Shown here piece by piece: positions 52,525-63,016 of a DNA stretch of 64,000 bases. The stretch's first letter is position 1. Every line of letters begins with the position of its first letter. A program made the position numbers and the translations under genes. This DNA comes from Flavobacterium turcicum (GTDB taxonomy: Bacteria > Bacteroidota > Bacteroidia > Flavobacteriales > Flavobacteriaceae): positions 186,001 to 250,000 of the forward strand of contig NZ_JAAOBY010000001.1 in assembly GCF_011365745.1 (NCBI RefSeq), in the 5' to 3' direction. The notes below the pieces were generated by a model that saw nothing but the letters and a program-made list of their open reading frames with translations, was not told where the DNA came from and ran no database searches.

Positions 52525-53994
52525 ATGATTTCAAAATTCCTTTATCTCGAATGGAAGGCTTTCACAAGGTCAGCCTCTTTCGCATCTAACTTGGCGCTAA
52601 AAATCCTGATGGGTTTTGTTGCGGCCTATTTCATTTTAATATTTTTAGGATTAGGAGTAGGTGCATTCTATATCCTCAAAAAAATGAAATTGGATCCTAT
52701 TGTAGCCGTAAATCAATTTTTATTTTATTACGTGGTGATGGATTTAATTGTTCGCATGATGCTTCAAAAAATTCCAGTGCTCAATATTCGTCCTTTATTG
52801 AATTTTCCGATTAAAAGAGAAACCATCGTCCATTTTTCGTTAGGCAAAACAATCCTTTCGTTTTTTAATTTGCTACACGCATTTTTCTTGATTCCGTTTA
52901 GCGTAGTCTTGATTATTGAAGGTTACAATCCGCTATTGGTAGTGTTTTGGTACTTGGCCATTTACGCACTGTTGTATTGCAATAATTTCATCAATATTTT
53001 ATTGAGCAACAAAGACGGATTATTCATGATTTTCTTGGGACTATCAGCAGTTTTAGCCGGCTTGCAGTATTATGAAATATTTGATATTACTACCTTTATG
53101 GGACCAGTATTTCAGTCTTTTTACAACACTTATTGGGCATTTAGTATTCCGGTTTTGGCATTAATTGCTTTGTACATTATTTCATTTAAATATTTCAAAA
53201 ATAACTTGTACCTCGATGCAGGCTTATCTACCAAACACGATGAAGCAAAAACCGAAGACTTAACTTGGTTGAACCAATTTGGAACCATCGGTACCTTCCT
53301 TAAAAACGACATCAAATTAATCAAAAGAAACAAGCGTTCCAAAACTACAGTTGGTTTGAGTGTCATGTTTCTATTTTATGGCTTGTTGTTCTTTACCAAT
53401 GGTATTCCAATGTATAACAATCCTACGATGCATATTTTTGCGGGAATCTTTGTTTCTGGTGGATTCTTAATCACTTTTGGGCAGTTCGTACCAAGTTGGG
53501 ACAGCTCGTATTACCAATTAATGATGACACAAAATATCCCGTACCGTGGGTATTTGAGTTCAAAATGGTGGTTAATGGTAATAGCTACAATTATAACCAC
53601 AGTAATAGCTGCGCCCTATTTGTATTTTGGTTGGCAAATTTATTTAACCATAATTGTAGGTGCTATTTATAACATCGGAGTCAACTCGCATTTGGTGTTA
53701 CTTGGTGGTGCATTTACCAAAACCCCCATCGATTTAAGTTCAGGCAAAGGTGCCTTTGGTGATAAGAAAGCATTCAACATAAAAACCATGCTCATCTCAT
53801 TACCACAATTAGGTTTACCAATGCTCGTGTATTGGTTAGGTTCAAGATTTGACAGTGCAACAACCGGTTTGGCCTTAGTAGCACTTCTTGGCGTAATTGG
53901 TTTTGCATTCAAAGAAAAAGCATTTACCTTAATCGAAAAAACATATAAATCAGAAAAATACGCTACCATAGCAGCATACAAACAAAAAGGATAA
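52525..53994 (+). CDS. DUF5687-family ABC transporter permease
   Basis: 489 residues with about twelve hydrophobic helices and a large polar loop around residues 228-275 (DEAKTEDLTWLNQFGTIGTF, then KNDIKLIKRNKRSKT). I recognise the N-terminus (FLYLEWKAFTRS) as that of the Bacteroidetes DUF5687 family, the membrane half of ABC-2-type exporters. The matching ATPase gene follows. The exported substrate is unknown. It has no obvious promoter of its own, so expression with the upstream paralog block is possible. Confidence 0.85.
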   Translation: MISKFLYLEWKAFTRSASFASNLALKILMGFVAAYFILIFLGLGVGAFYILKKMKLDPIVAVNQFLFYYVVMDLIVRMMLQKIPVLNIRPLLNFPIKRETIVHFSLGKTILSFFNLLHAFFLIPFSVVLIIEGYNPLLVVFWYLAIYALLYCNNFINILLSNKDGLFMIFLGLSAVLAGLQYYEIFDITTFMGPVFQSFYNTYWAFSIPVLALIALYIISFKYFKNNLYLDAGLSTKHDEAKTEDLTWLNQFGTIGTFLKNDIKLIKRNKRSKTTVGLSVMFLFYGLLFFTNGIPMYNNPTMHIFAGIFVSGGFLITFGQFVPSWDSSYYQLMMTQNIPYRGYLSSKWWLMVIATIITTVIAAPYLYFGWQIYLTIIVGAIYNIGVNSHLVLLGGAFTKTPIDLSSGKGAFGDKKAFNIKTMLISLPQLGLPMLVYWLGSRFDSATTGLALVALLGVIGFAFKEKAFTLIEKTYKSEKYATIAAYKQKG

Positions 53995-54089
53995 TTAGGA
54001 CTCTCACTGAGTAAGCTTACAAATCCTTAATTTTCTTAATGGTTTAAAAAAAAGAGACAACAACAAACCAACCTATTAAACTAATAACA

Positions 54090-54785
54090 ATGATACAAGT
54101 AAACAACCTTACCAAAACATACAACGGAACAACCGTATTAAATATAGAAGCATTAGAAATCAAACAAGGCGAAAGCTTTGGCTTAGTGGGTAACAACGGC
54201 GCTGGAAAAACCACTTTTTTCAGTCTTTTGCTAGACTTAATTCAAGCGTCTACCGGAAACATAGTAAACCACGGCATAAATGTAAGTAAAAGCGAGGCTT
54301 GGAAACCTTTCACCGCCTCTTTTCTTGATGAAAGTTTTTTAATAAGCTATCTAACTCCCGAAGAATATTTTTATTTCATAGGCGATTTACGCGGTCAAAA
54401 CAAAGCTGATGTTGATGCGTTACTAGCCAAACACGAAGAGTTTTTTAATGGCGAAATCTTAAAAAACAAAAAATACCTGCGCGATTTATCTAAAGGAAAC
54501 CAGAAAAAAGTAGGTATCATTGCTACTTTAATTGGTAATCCGTCCGTGGTTATTCTCGATGAGCCTTTTGCTAACCTTGACCCAACCACGCAATTTCGCC
54601 TTAAAAAAATCATCAAAGAACTAGCCGATGATCCAACCGTTACCGTATTGGTTTCAAGCCACGACTTGCAGCACACTGTTGAGGTAAGCGACCGTATTGT
54701 AGCCATGCAAAAAGGCCAAGTGGTTAAAGACATTCAAACCTCAGAAGAAACATTAAAAGAATTAGAAGAATTTTTTGCCGTATAA
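54090..54785 (+). CDS. ABC transporter ATP-binding protein
   Basis: 231 residues. Walker A GNNGAGKTT (about residues 35-43), ABC signature LSKGNQKK, Walker B VVILDEPFANLDP, D-loop NLD and switch His in SSHDLQHT. The short form with one nucleotide-binding domain fits an ABC-2 exporter working with the DUF5687 permease 95 nt upstream. The ATPase-permease pair next to a PadR regulator suggests drug/peptide/lipid export, but the cargo is not known. A strong terminator follows. Confidence 0.95.
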   Translation: MIQVNNLTKTYNGTTVLNIEALEIKQGESFGLVGNNGAGKTTFFSLLLDLIQASTGNIVNHGINVSKSEAWKPFTASFLDESFLISYLTPEEYFYFIGDLRGQNKADVDALLAKHEEFFNGEILKNKKYLRDLSKGNQKKVGIIATLIGNPSVVILDEPFANLDPTTQFRLKKIIKELADDPTVTVLVSSHDLQHTVEVSDRIVAMQKGQVVKDIQTSEETLKELEEFFAV

Positions 54786-54814
54786 ATGCAGTAAAAAACA
54801 CCCTAATATAAAGT

Positions 54815-54875
54815 GCTAATTGTTTCAGTACTCACGCTATTTCAGTGTGAATATTGAAACAATTAGCTTTTTTTT
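54815..54875 (+). terminator. long-stem intrinsic terminator of the ABC operon
   Basis: GCTAATTGTTTCA pairs with TGAAACAATTAGC, and the inner sequences add a weaker GTACTCACGC/GTGTGAATAT pairing; an eight-T run follows. Confidence 0.85.
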
Positions 54876-54979
54876 GGGCGTAACCCTCCGTAAAAACTTC
54901 GGGTCGGGCTTTACGCTCTATCTTTATTTTCGATCCAAAAATCGAAAAATAAAGGATGCCGCTGCAATCCCTTACGCAC
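54875..54979. repeat. Bacteroidetes-type intergenic palindromic element
   Basis: Begins GGGCGTAACCCTCCG, contains GGGTCGGGCTTTACGCTCTA, an inner palindrome CTTTATTTTCGAT/ATCGAAAAATAAAG, then GGATGCCGCTGCAATCCCTTACGC. I recognise this outline from many Flavobacteriaceae genomes. With the terminator before it, it fills most of the gap from 54786 to 55096, in which no gene was found. Confidence 0.7.
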
Positions 54980-55096
54980 AACCATTGCACTTCAAATAAA
55001 AGGTCATAATTTTCACGATATCAAAAAGAAATGTATTTTTACCAATGCGTATACTAAAAAGTATATTTCATAGTTAATTGATAAAAACGTTTTCCA

Positions 55097-57724
55097 TTGA
55101 AAATCAATACATACAAATCCTTACTTACACTCCTTTTCCTTGCTGTAGTAGTAGCGTGTTCGACCAAAAAAGACACTTTTTTAGCCAGAAATTCGCATGC
55201 CTTGAGCACAAAATACAACATTCTGTACAACGGCCAAGTAGGTCTAGACAAAGGTATTAAGTCCCTTCAAATGGGTAGCGACGATAATTTTTGGGATATT
55301 TTACCCATTGAAAAAATGCAAGTTTCGGATGAATTTACACCCGAAAAAGCCAAAAATCCAGACTTTGAATTAGCCGAAACCAAAGCAACCAAAGCCATTC
55401 AAAAACACTCCATGAATATTGGTGGCAAAGAAAAAAATTTCCAAATAGATGAAGCCTATCTTATGCTAGGAAAAGCAAGGTACTATGACCAGCGTTTTGT
55501 ACCAGCTCTTGATGCATTCAATTACATCCTTTATAAATATCCCAACAGCAGCAAAATTTACGAAGCAAAAATTTGGCGCGAAAAAACCAATATGCGTTTG
55601 GGTAACGATGCACAAGTAATCAAAAACATTAGTAAATTATTAGATGACCGTAAAGTACAAAAGCAAGTTTACGCTGATGCCAATGCACTTTTAGCAGCCT
55701 CTTTTTTGAATTTAGAAGAAAAAGACAGCGCAGTTGTTAAATTAAAGCAAGCCATTAATTTTACCAAAGTAAATCAAGAAAAAGCCAGATATCGTTTTGT
55801 TTTAGGTCAATTATATCAAAAAGCTGGCTACAAAGACAGCGCAGTAACAACCTTTCAAGAAATCATTGCAATGAACCGAAAGGCCGAGCGTAGATTTGTT
55901 TTGCAAGCGCATGCCAAAAAAGCAGAATTATTTGATTATCAAAACGGTGACACAGCACTATTTGTAAAAACATTTAATAAATTACTTAAAGATAGAGAGA
56001 ACAGACCTTTTAAAGATTTGATTTTTCATCAAATGGCAGTTTTTCAAGACAAGCAAAACAATCAAAAAGCGGCTATTGCTTTGTATAATTCTTCACTTAA
56101 AACCAATTCAAAAGATTCGTATTTGGTAGCATCCAACTACCGCAATTTGGGTGACATGTATTTCAAGAATGCCTCCTACGCTTCAGCTGCAAAGTACTAC
56201 GATAGTACATTGGTCAAGCTAAACAATAACACAAGAGAGTTTGCTAAAATTGAAAAAATCAGAAAAAATTTAGACGAAGTAATTGCCTATGAAGCTATTG
56301 CGCAACACAACGACAGTATTCTAAAAATTGTTGCTATGAGTCCAGAGCAGCAAAACTCTTTTTATGAAAACTACATTGCACAACTCAAAGAGAAAGACGA
56401 ACAAAAAAAACTACTTGAGGCTAAAAATAAAGAACTTCAAGAAAACCGAGAACGAAATGCGTCTATTAGTTCTGCTGATCCTAGTGGTGGTTTTGATACC
56501 TTGAATGCAGCCCCTATTCCCGGTATGGCGCCTCCGTCTATGAATCCTATTGGGGCTCCACAGCCGGGTAGTAGTTCTTTTTATTTTTACAACGCAACCA
56601 CTGTAGCATTTGGTAAAGTCGAATTTAAAAAATTATGGGGCGATAGATCACGTAATGGCAATTGGCGCTTTTCAGGAACCAAAGTAGGCAACACTACTGT
56701 TGCCGCTGATGATGCAACTACAGCAACAGATTCAACAGCTGCCGTTGCTACTATTGAAAAGCCAGAATACAGTACGCTTTTTTATACCAAGCAATTACCC
56801 ACTGATGCAAAAGAATTAGATAGTATTGCCAAAGAGCGTAACAGCGCCTATTATAATTTAGGTATTGTCTATAAAGAAAAATTCAAAGAAAACGAACTAG
56901 CAATAAGCAAGCTAGAGCAGTTACTTTTGACCAATCCAGAGGAAAAGCTAGTGTTACCTACGCTGTATAATTTGTTTAAATTGTATCAATCAACAAATGC
57001 TACCAAGGCCGAAGCTATGAAAACTCGAATTTCACAAGAGTTCCCTAATTCTCGTTATGCGCAAATTATCAACCAAAATGCGCAAAGTACAATAGCAATA
57101 GCTGATTCTCCCGAAACGGAGTATAACAAATGGTATAAATTATTCGAAAAGGAGGACTTCAATACGATTTTATCTAACATTGATAATTTGATTGTACAGT
57201 TTTCTGGTGACGAAATTGTTTCAAAATTCGAATTGCTAAAGGCCAATACACTAGGTAAAGTTAAAGGACTTGCAGCCTACAAAAAAGCCATGCAAGATGT
57301 AGTAGATAATTATCCTAATAGTGAAGAGGGTAAAAGTGCAGCCTTGATTTTAAAAGAACAAATTCCAGTTTTAGAACAATTGAACTTCAAAACGGCTGTA
57401 GCTAGTAACTACAAAATTTTATACCAAGTAGGTGCTCGTGACGATGAAAAGACAACAGCCTTGGAAGCCAGTTTAAAAGCATTTTTTGAAGGTGAGAATT
57501 TACAAAAGCTGTACCTTTCTTATGACTTATATACCGATAATAATGCGTTTGTAACAATTCACGGCATACCTACACAAAATTATGCTGCAGATATCTTGAC
57601 AGTTTTAGCAGAAAATAAAAAATACAATCTCACAACACCTGCTATAATTATCGCATCAGAGAATTATAGGATTGTGCAAATCAAGAAAAATTTAGAGAGT
57701 TATCTAGCCCTCGAAAAAAAATAA
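55097..57724 (+). CDS. sprE: SprE/PorW-like TPR lipoprotein (gliding motility / type IX secretion)
   Basis: 875 residues, starting at TTG (an in-frame TAA lies five codons upstream and the next ATG would remove the signal). Lipobox AVVVACS with Cys21. It continues with tetratricopeptide-like helical pairs (for example PALDAFNYILYKYPNSSKIYEA, AAIALYNSSLKTNSKDSYLVA, each shorter than a full repeat here), a Pro-rich linker around residues 470-500, and a second TPR-like block. Length, lipidation and layout match SprE of F. johnsoniae and PorW of P. gingivalis, needed for T9SS secretion and, in gliders, SprB-linked motility. Bactofilin and atp genes follow, as I recall for F. johnsoniae. Confidence 0.85.
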   Translation: MKINTYKSLLTLLFLAVVVACSTKKDTFLARNSHALSTKYNILYNGQVGLDKGIKSLQMGSDDNFWDILPIEKMQVSDEFTPEKAKNPDFELAETKATKAIQKHSMNIGGKEKNFQIDEAYLMLGKARYYDQRFVPALDAFNYILYKYPNSSKIYEAKIWREKTNMRLGNDAQVIKNISKLLDDRKVQKQVYADANALLAASFLNLEEKDSAVVKLKQAINFTKVNQEKARYRFVLGQLYQKAGYKDSAVTTFQEIIAMNRKAERRFVLQAHAKKAELFDYQNGDTALFVKTFNKLLKDRENRPFKDLIFHQMAVFQDKQNNQKAAIALYNSSLKTNSKDSYLVASNYRNLGDMYFKNASYASAAKYYDSTLVKLNNNTREFAKIEKIRKNLDEVIAYEAIAQHNDSILKIVAMSPEQQNSFYENYIAQLKEKDEQKKLLEAKNKELQENRERNASISSADPSGGFDTLNAAPIPGMAPPSMNPIGAPQPGSSSFYFYNATTVAFGKVEFKKLWGDRSRNGNWRFSGTKVGNTTVAADDATTATDSTAAVATIEKPEYSTLFYTKQLPTDAKELDSIAKERNSAYYNLGIVYKEKFKENELAISKLEQLLLTNPEEKLVLPTLYNLFKLYQSTNATKAEAMKTRISQEFPNSRYAQIINQNAQSTIAIADSPETEYNKWYKLFEKEDFNTILSNIDNLIVQFSGDEIVSKFELLKANTLGKVKGLAAYKKAMQDVVDNYPNSEEGKSAALILKEQIPVLEQLNFKTAVASNYKILYQVGARDDEKTTALEASLKAFFEGENLQKLYLSYDLYTDNNAFVTIHGIPTQNYAADILTVLAENKKYNLTTPAIIIASENYRIVQIKKNLESYLALEKK

Positions 57725-57726
57725 CT

Positions 57727-58122
57727 ATGTTCGATAAAAAACAAAAATCATACACCGATCTTTTGGGTAAAACCAATAGGATTGTGGAAGGAACCACTAT
57801 TAAAGGAGATATTATTTCGCAAGCTGATTTTAGATTAGACGGTCACTTGGTGGGTAATTTTCAAACTGCTGGTAAAATTGTAATTGGCCCCGCCGGAAGT
57901 GTTACCGGAGATATTATTTGTAAAAACGCAGATATTGAGGGGAAATTTGAAGGCAACATCAAAGTTCAGGAACTTTTGAGTGTAAAAGCAAAGGCTAGTA
58001 TTCAAGGGCAAGTAACTGTTGGAAAATTAGCAGTAGAGCCAGGTGCAACTTTCTCTGCGGCTTGTTCGATGCAAATTCAATCTAAAAATCCAGAGGTACA
58101 TGAAAAAGAAAGCAGAAAATAA
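57727..58122 (+). CDS. bactofilin
   Basis: 131 residues. Bactofilins are polymer-forming bacterial cytoskeletal proteins. The core of short right-handed beta-helix repeats is visible: IVEGTTIKGDIISQADFRLD, HLVGNFQTAGKIVIGPAGSV, GDIICKNADIEGKFEGNIKV, KASIQGQVTVGKLAVEPGA. It starts 2 nt after sprE and overlaps the AtpI-like gene by 23 nt, so it is part of the same operon. Its role with SprE or the ATP synthase is unknown. Confidence 0.93.
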   Translation: MFDKKQKSYTDLLGKTNRIVEGTTIKGDIISQADFRLDGHLVGNFQTAGKIVIGPAGSVTGDIICKNADIEGKFEGNIKVQELLSVKAKASIQGQVTVGKLAVEPGATFSAACSMQIQSKNPEVHEKESRK

Positions 58123-58330
58123 TGCCAAATGGTTGGTCTTTCTAGCAATACCTTTTCAAATGGGTACTATTATTTTTGCATTTACCTATCTTGGAATCTG
58201 GCTAGATGATAATTACAGCCAAGCTGATTCTTCTGTTTATACTATCGTACTTTCACTAATTTCTGTTTTTATTGCCTTGTATAATGTAATACGGCAAGTA
58301 AAAAATTTAAACAATTCTAAAAATGAATAA
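58100..58330 (+). CDS. AtpI/AtpZ-like ATP synthase accessory protein
   Basis: 76 residues from ATG 58100, two membrane helices (KWLVFLAIPFQMGTIIFAF and YTIVLSLISVFIALYN). GIWLDDNY between them matches AtpI/AtpZ-type proteins, which lie at the head of ATP synthase operons and help assemble the c ring or import Mg. The frame is open 19 codons upstream, inside bactofilin, but those residues are not family-like. It overlaps bactofilin by 23 nt and the next gene by 8 nt. Confidence 0.82.
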   Translation: MKKKAENNAKWLVFLAIPFQMGTIIFAFTYLGIWLDDNYSQADSSVYTIVLSLISVFIALYNVIRQVKNLNNSKNE

Positions 58331-58706
58331 AATTTTACCTTTTCTTAAGGCTTTAATTCCTTTTACCTTATTACTTTTTGTCGTACAGTATTATGCAGTA
58401 CAAACTTTTGGTTATCAAAAAGACCTGTTTTACAGCACAGAGAGCGTTTATGGATTTTTACTAATCACCACTATACTTATATATGTATTACTGCTTTTTG
58501 TGAATCAAAATTTTCCTGATTTTACTGGCTTTGCATTTTTAGGAACAACATTTATAAAGATGATGGCAGCGGTGGTTTTTTTGTGGCCATTAATTAAAGC
58601 CGAAAACGTTGCAACTAATCTTAATATCGGAGCTTTTTTCATTCCATATTTCCTATTTTTACTTTTTGAAACCGTTTTTGCGGTTCGATTGATAAATAAA
58701 AGATAG
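58323..58706 (+). CDS. small membrane protein (DUF6168-like) upstream of atpB
   Basis: 127 residues with four hydrophobic helices. Sits between the AtpI-like gene and atpB, the place of a second AtpI-type subunit. The layout of four helices and short loops resembles AtpI, and I recall a DUF6168 family in Flavobacteriia at this location. No conserved charged motif allows a firm call. It overlaps the preceding gene by 8 nt and is followed by a 130-nt gap that contains the atpB promoter element. Confidence 0.7.
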   Translation: MNKILPFLKALIPFTLLLFVVQYYAVQTFGYQKDLFYSTESVYGFLLITTILIYVLLLFVNQNFPDFTGFAFLGTTFIKMMAAVVFLWPLIKAENVATNLNIGAFFIPYFLFLLFETVFAVRLINKR

Positions 58707-58787
58707 GTTGACTGCAAATAATGCAATAGCACTCAAAATTGATTTTTTAAAAACATGATTATAATTTTCAATTTTGAATTAAATATG

Positions 58788-58795
58788 TACCTTTG
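58788..58795 (+). promoter_or_regulatory. -7 promoter element of the atp operon
   Basis: TACCTTTG fits TAnnTTTG, 41 nt before the atpB ATG. A TTTG lies 11 nt further upstream, shorter than the standard spacing. Confidence 0.6.
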
Positions 58796-58836
58796 CAAAA
58801 AATTTTAAAAACGTAAAATCAGATACACAATTAATA

Positions 58837-60230
<1,394 letters not shown>

Positions 60231-60239
60231 TTAAAGCTT

Positions 60240-60278
60240 AAAACTTCTTGATACGGTTGGTATCAAGAAGTTTTTATT
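60240..60278 (+). other. strong hairpin between atpE and atpF (attenuator or mRNA stabiliser)
   Basis: A perfect 15-bp stem (arms 60240-60254 and 60260-60274) with a 5-nt loop and a following T-run looks like an intrinsic terminator inside the atp operon. Transcription must continue at some rate since atpF to atpG follow without a visible promoter. Confidence 0.8.
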
Positions 60279-60307
60279 TCTAAAACAAACTTTTTAAATA
60301 TAAAAAT

Positions 60308-60799
60308 ATGAATTTAACAGCACCAGAGAGTTTAATATTTTGGACCTCTATCATCTTTATAGTTTTCTTTATCTTGCTTGGTAAATTTGCTTGGAAACCA
60401 ATTTTAAGCGCCGTAAAAGGAAGAGAAGATTCTATCAACTCTGCTTTGGCTGCAGCCGAAACAGCACGTTTAGAAATGCAAAATTTAACTGCAGAAAATG
60501 AGCGTATTTTACAAGAAGCACGTTTAGAGCGTGATGCTTTGTTGAAAGAAGCTCGTGATATGAGAGAAAAAATGATCGCTGATTCAAAAGCTGATGCGCA
60601 AGCAGAAGGTGCACGTATGATCGAGCAAGCGAAAACAGCTATTGCTGCTGAGAAAAATGCTGCTATGGCTGAATTGAAATCACAAGTATCTACTTTGTCT
60701 TTGAGTATTGCTGAAAAAGTATTAAGAGAAGAACTATCTAACAAAGAATCTCAAACTAAATTGATTGAGAACATGTTGGGTGACGTTAAATTGAACTAA
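60308..60799 (+). CDS. atpF: ATP synthase subunit b (F0)
   Basis: 163 residues, normal AtpF length. One N-terminal membrane helix (SLIFWTSIIFIVFFILLGKF) continues into a long charged helix (Ala/Glu/Lys/Arg-rich coiled coil to the end), which forms the peripheral stalk dimer. It lies 78 nt after atpE and overlaps nothing; atpH starts 2 nt after its stop. Confidence 0.93.
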   Translation: MNLTAPESLIFWTSIIFIVFFILLGKFAWKPILSAVKGREDSINSALAAAETARLEMQNLTAENERILQEARLERDALLKEARDMREKMIADSKADAQAEGARMIEQAKTAIAAEKNAAMAELKSQVSTLSLSIAEKVLREELSNKESQTKLIENMLGDVKLN

Positions 60800-60801
60800 T
60801 T

Positions 60802-61335
60802 ATGGCAAGTACTAGAGCAGCAAGTCGTTATGCAAAAGCAATTTTAGACCTAGCTAATGCTAAAGGTGTGTCTACTGAAGTGAATAGTGATATGAATAGT
60901 ATTGCTACAGCTATCAATGGCAACCTAGAATTGAGTACTTTTATTCAAAACCCAACTATCAAAGTTACAGTAAAACAAAATGCTTTATTAGAAGTTTTTG
61001 CTGATAGCAATGCGGTTACTAAAGGTTTGTTTCAATTGTTATTTGAAAACAAGAGATTCGAAATCTTAGAATCTATCGCAGTTGAGTACGGGAAATTATT
61101 TGACTTTGCTAACGGAATGGAGCAAGCGCAAGTAACTACTGCCGTACCAATGGATGCTGCATTAGAAGAAAAAGTTTTGGCTAAAATAGCATTGTTATCT
61201 GATAAAAAGGTAAGCATACAAAATATAGTAGATCCAGCAATTATTGGAGGATTTATTTTAAGAATAGGCGACAAGCAGTACAATGCTTCTGTTGCTAACA
61301 GATTACAAGTATTAAAAAGAGAGTTAAGTAATTAG
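60802..61335 (+). CDS. atpH: ATP synthase subunit delta (F1)
   Basis: 177 residues, normal length for the F1 delta (OSCP) subunit that joins the b stalk to the alpha3beta3 head. Family features: ASRYAKAILDLANAK at the N-terminus and the conserved C-terminal DPAIIGGFILRIGDKQYNAS. It begins 2 nt behind atpF, and atpA follows after 37 nt. Confidence 0.94.
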   Translation: MASTRAASRYAKAILDLANAKGVSTEVNSDMNSIATAINGNLELSTFIQNPTIKVTVKQNALLEVFADSNAVTKGLFQLLFENKRFEILESIAVEYGKLFDFANGMEQAQVTTAVPMDAALEEKVLAKIALLSDKKVSIQNIVDPAIIGGFILRIGDKQYNASVANRLQVLKRELSN

Positions 61336-61372
61336 TTTATTGCACATTTAAGTGTTTAAATCATAAAGTAAG

Positions 61373-62950
61373 ATGGCGGAAATTAAACCTGCTGAAATTT
61401 CAGCAATATTAAGAAAGCAAGTAGAAGGTTTTGAATCTGGTGCTACACTAGAAGAAGTAGGAACCGTACTTCAAGTTGGAGATGGTATTGCTCGTATCTA
61501 CGGGCTTTCTAATGTTCAATATGGAGAGTTAGTGGAGTTTGACAATGGTTTAGAAGCTATTGTATTGAACCTTGAAGAAGATAACGTGGGTGTGGTACTT
61601 TTAGGACCATCTACTGGTATCAAAGAAGGTTCTACTGCAAAAAGAACACAACGTATTGCTTCTCTTAAAGTAGGAGAACAAATGGTAGGACGTGTAGTAA
61701 ACACACTTGGTTTTCCAATTGATGGAAAAGGACCAATTGGTGGAGACTTATATGAAATGCCATTAGAAAGAAAAGCTCCTGGAGTTATCTTCCGTCAGCC
61801 AGTTACTGAGCCATTACAAACAGGTATCAAAGCAGTTGATGCAATGATTCCAGTAGGTCGTGGACAACGTGAGCTAGTTATTGGTGACCGTCAAACAGGT
61901 AAGTCAACTGTTTGTATCGATACTATCTTAAATCAAAAAGAATTTTACGATGCTGGAAAACCAGTATTTTGTATCTACGTAGCTATTGGACAAAAAGCTT
62001 CTACAGTAGCAGGAATTGCTAAAATGTTAGAAGAAAAAGGTGCTATGGCGTATACTGTGATTGTTGCAGCTAATGCTTCTGATCCAGCTCCAATGCAAGT
62101 TTATGCTCCTTTCGCAGGTGCTGCAATTGGTGAATATTTTAGAGATTCAGGTCGTCCTGCTTTAATTGTGTATGATGATTTGTCTAAACAAGCGGTTGCT
62201 TACCGTGAGGTTTCTCTTTTATTAAGAAGACCACCGGGACGTGAGGCGTATCCTGGAGACGTTTTTTACTTACACAGCCGTTTATTAGAGCGTGCTTGTA
62301 AAGTAATTGCTGATGACGGAATTGCTAAAAACATGAATGATTTACCAGATTCATTGAAATCTATCGTAAAAGGTGGTGGTTCATTGACAGCTTTACCAAT
62401 CATTGAAACTCAAGCTGGTGACGTTTCTGCATATATCCCAACAAACGTAATTTCGATTACTGATGGTCAAATTTTCTTAGATGGTGATTTGTTTAACTCA
62501 GGAGTTCGTCCAGCAATCAACGTAGGTATTTCGGTATCACGTGTTGGAGGTAACGCTCAAATTAAATCAATGAAAAAAGTATCAGGAACTTTAAAACTAG
62601 ATCAAGCACAATTCCGTGAATTGGAAGCGTTTGCTAAATTTGGTTCTGATTTGGATGCTGTTACTTTAAACGTAATTGAAAAAGGAAAAAGAAACGTTGA
62701 AATCTTGAAACAAGGTTTGAATGATCCTTATACTGTTGAAGATCAAGTAGCAATTATTTATGCAGGTTCTAAAAACTTGTTAAAAAATGTTCCTGTGAAC
62801 AAAGTAAGAGAGTTCGAGAAAGATTTCTTAGAATTCCTAAATGCTAAGCACAGACCTACACTTGATGCTTTGAAAGCAGGAAAGTTAACAGACGAAATTA
62901 CAGATGTAATCGAAACTGTAGCTAAAGAATTATCAGCAAAATATAACTAA
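61373..62950 (+). CDS. atpA: ATP synthase subunit alpha (F1)
   Basis: 525 residues, the usual size. Nucleotide-binding regions are complete: Walker [25 protein letters not shown] (Walker B) and the catalytic-type Arg region [14 protein letters not shown]. The N-terminal beta-barrel includes [16 protein letters not shown]. Non-catalytic nucleotide site subunit of F1. It is followed by atpG after an inverted repeat of about 60 nt rather than by a close junction. Confidence 0.97.
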   Translation: MAEIKPAEISAILRKQVEGFESGATLEEVGTVLQVGDGIARIYGLSNVQYGELVEFDNGLEAIVLNLEEDNVGVVLLGPSTGIKEGSTAKRTQRIASLKVGEQMVGRVVNTLGFPIDGKGPIGGDLYEMPLERKAPGVIFRQPVTEPLQTGIKAVDAMIPVGRGQRELVIGDRQTGKSTVCIDTILNQKEFYDAGKPVFCIYVAIGQKASTVAGIAKMLEEKGAMAYTVIVAANASDPAPMQVYAPFAGAAIGEYFRDSGRPALIVYDDLSKQAVAYREVSLLLRRPPGREAYPGDVFYLHSRLLERACKVIADDGIAKNMNDLPDSLKSIVKGGGSLTALPIIETQAGDVSAYIPTNVISITDGQIFLDGDLFNSGVRPAINVGISVSRVGGNAQIKSMKKVSGTLKLDQAQFRELEAFAKFGSDLDAVTLNVIEKGKRNVEILKQGLNDPYTVEDQVAIIYAGSKNLLKNVPVNKVREFEKDFLEFLNAKHRPTLDALKAGKLTDEITDVIETVAKELSAKYN

Positions 62951-62953
62951 TTT

Positions 62954-63016
62954 AGTGAAAAGTGAAAAGTGAATAGTATAATTGTTCACTTTTTACGATT
63001 CACATTTCACTATACA
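62954..63016. repeat. GTGAAAA/TTCAC inverted repeat between atpA and atpG
   Basis: Three tandem AGTGAA words (about 62954-62973) face TTCAC words at 62985, 63000 and 63006, so most of the gap can fold into one hairpin with a few mismatches. It leaves only a few bases before the atpG ATG. Such GTGAA-type repeats are common in Bacteroidetes spacers. Confidence 0.65.

Noticed and set aside
60240-60278. End of the atp operon at the hairpin after atpE
   Set aside because: atpF, atpH, atpA and atpG continue in order with no visible promoter after it; the true terminator is at 63953-63984.
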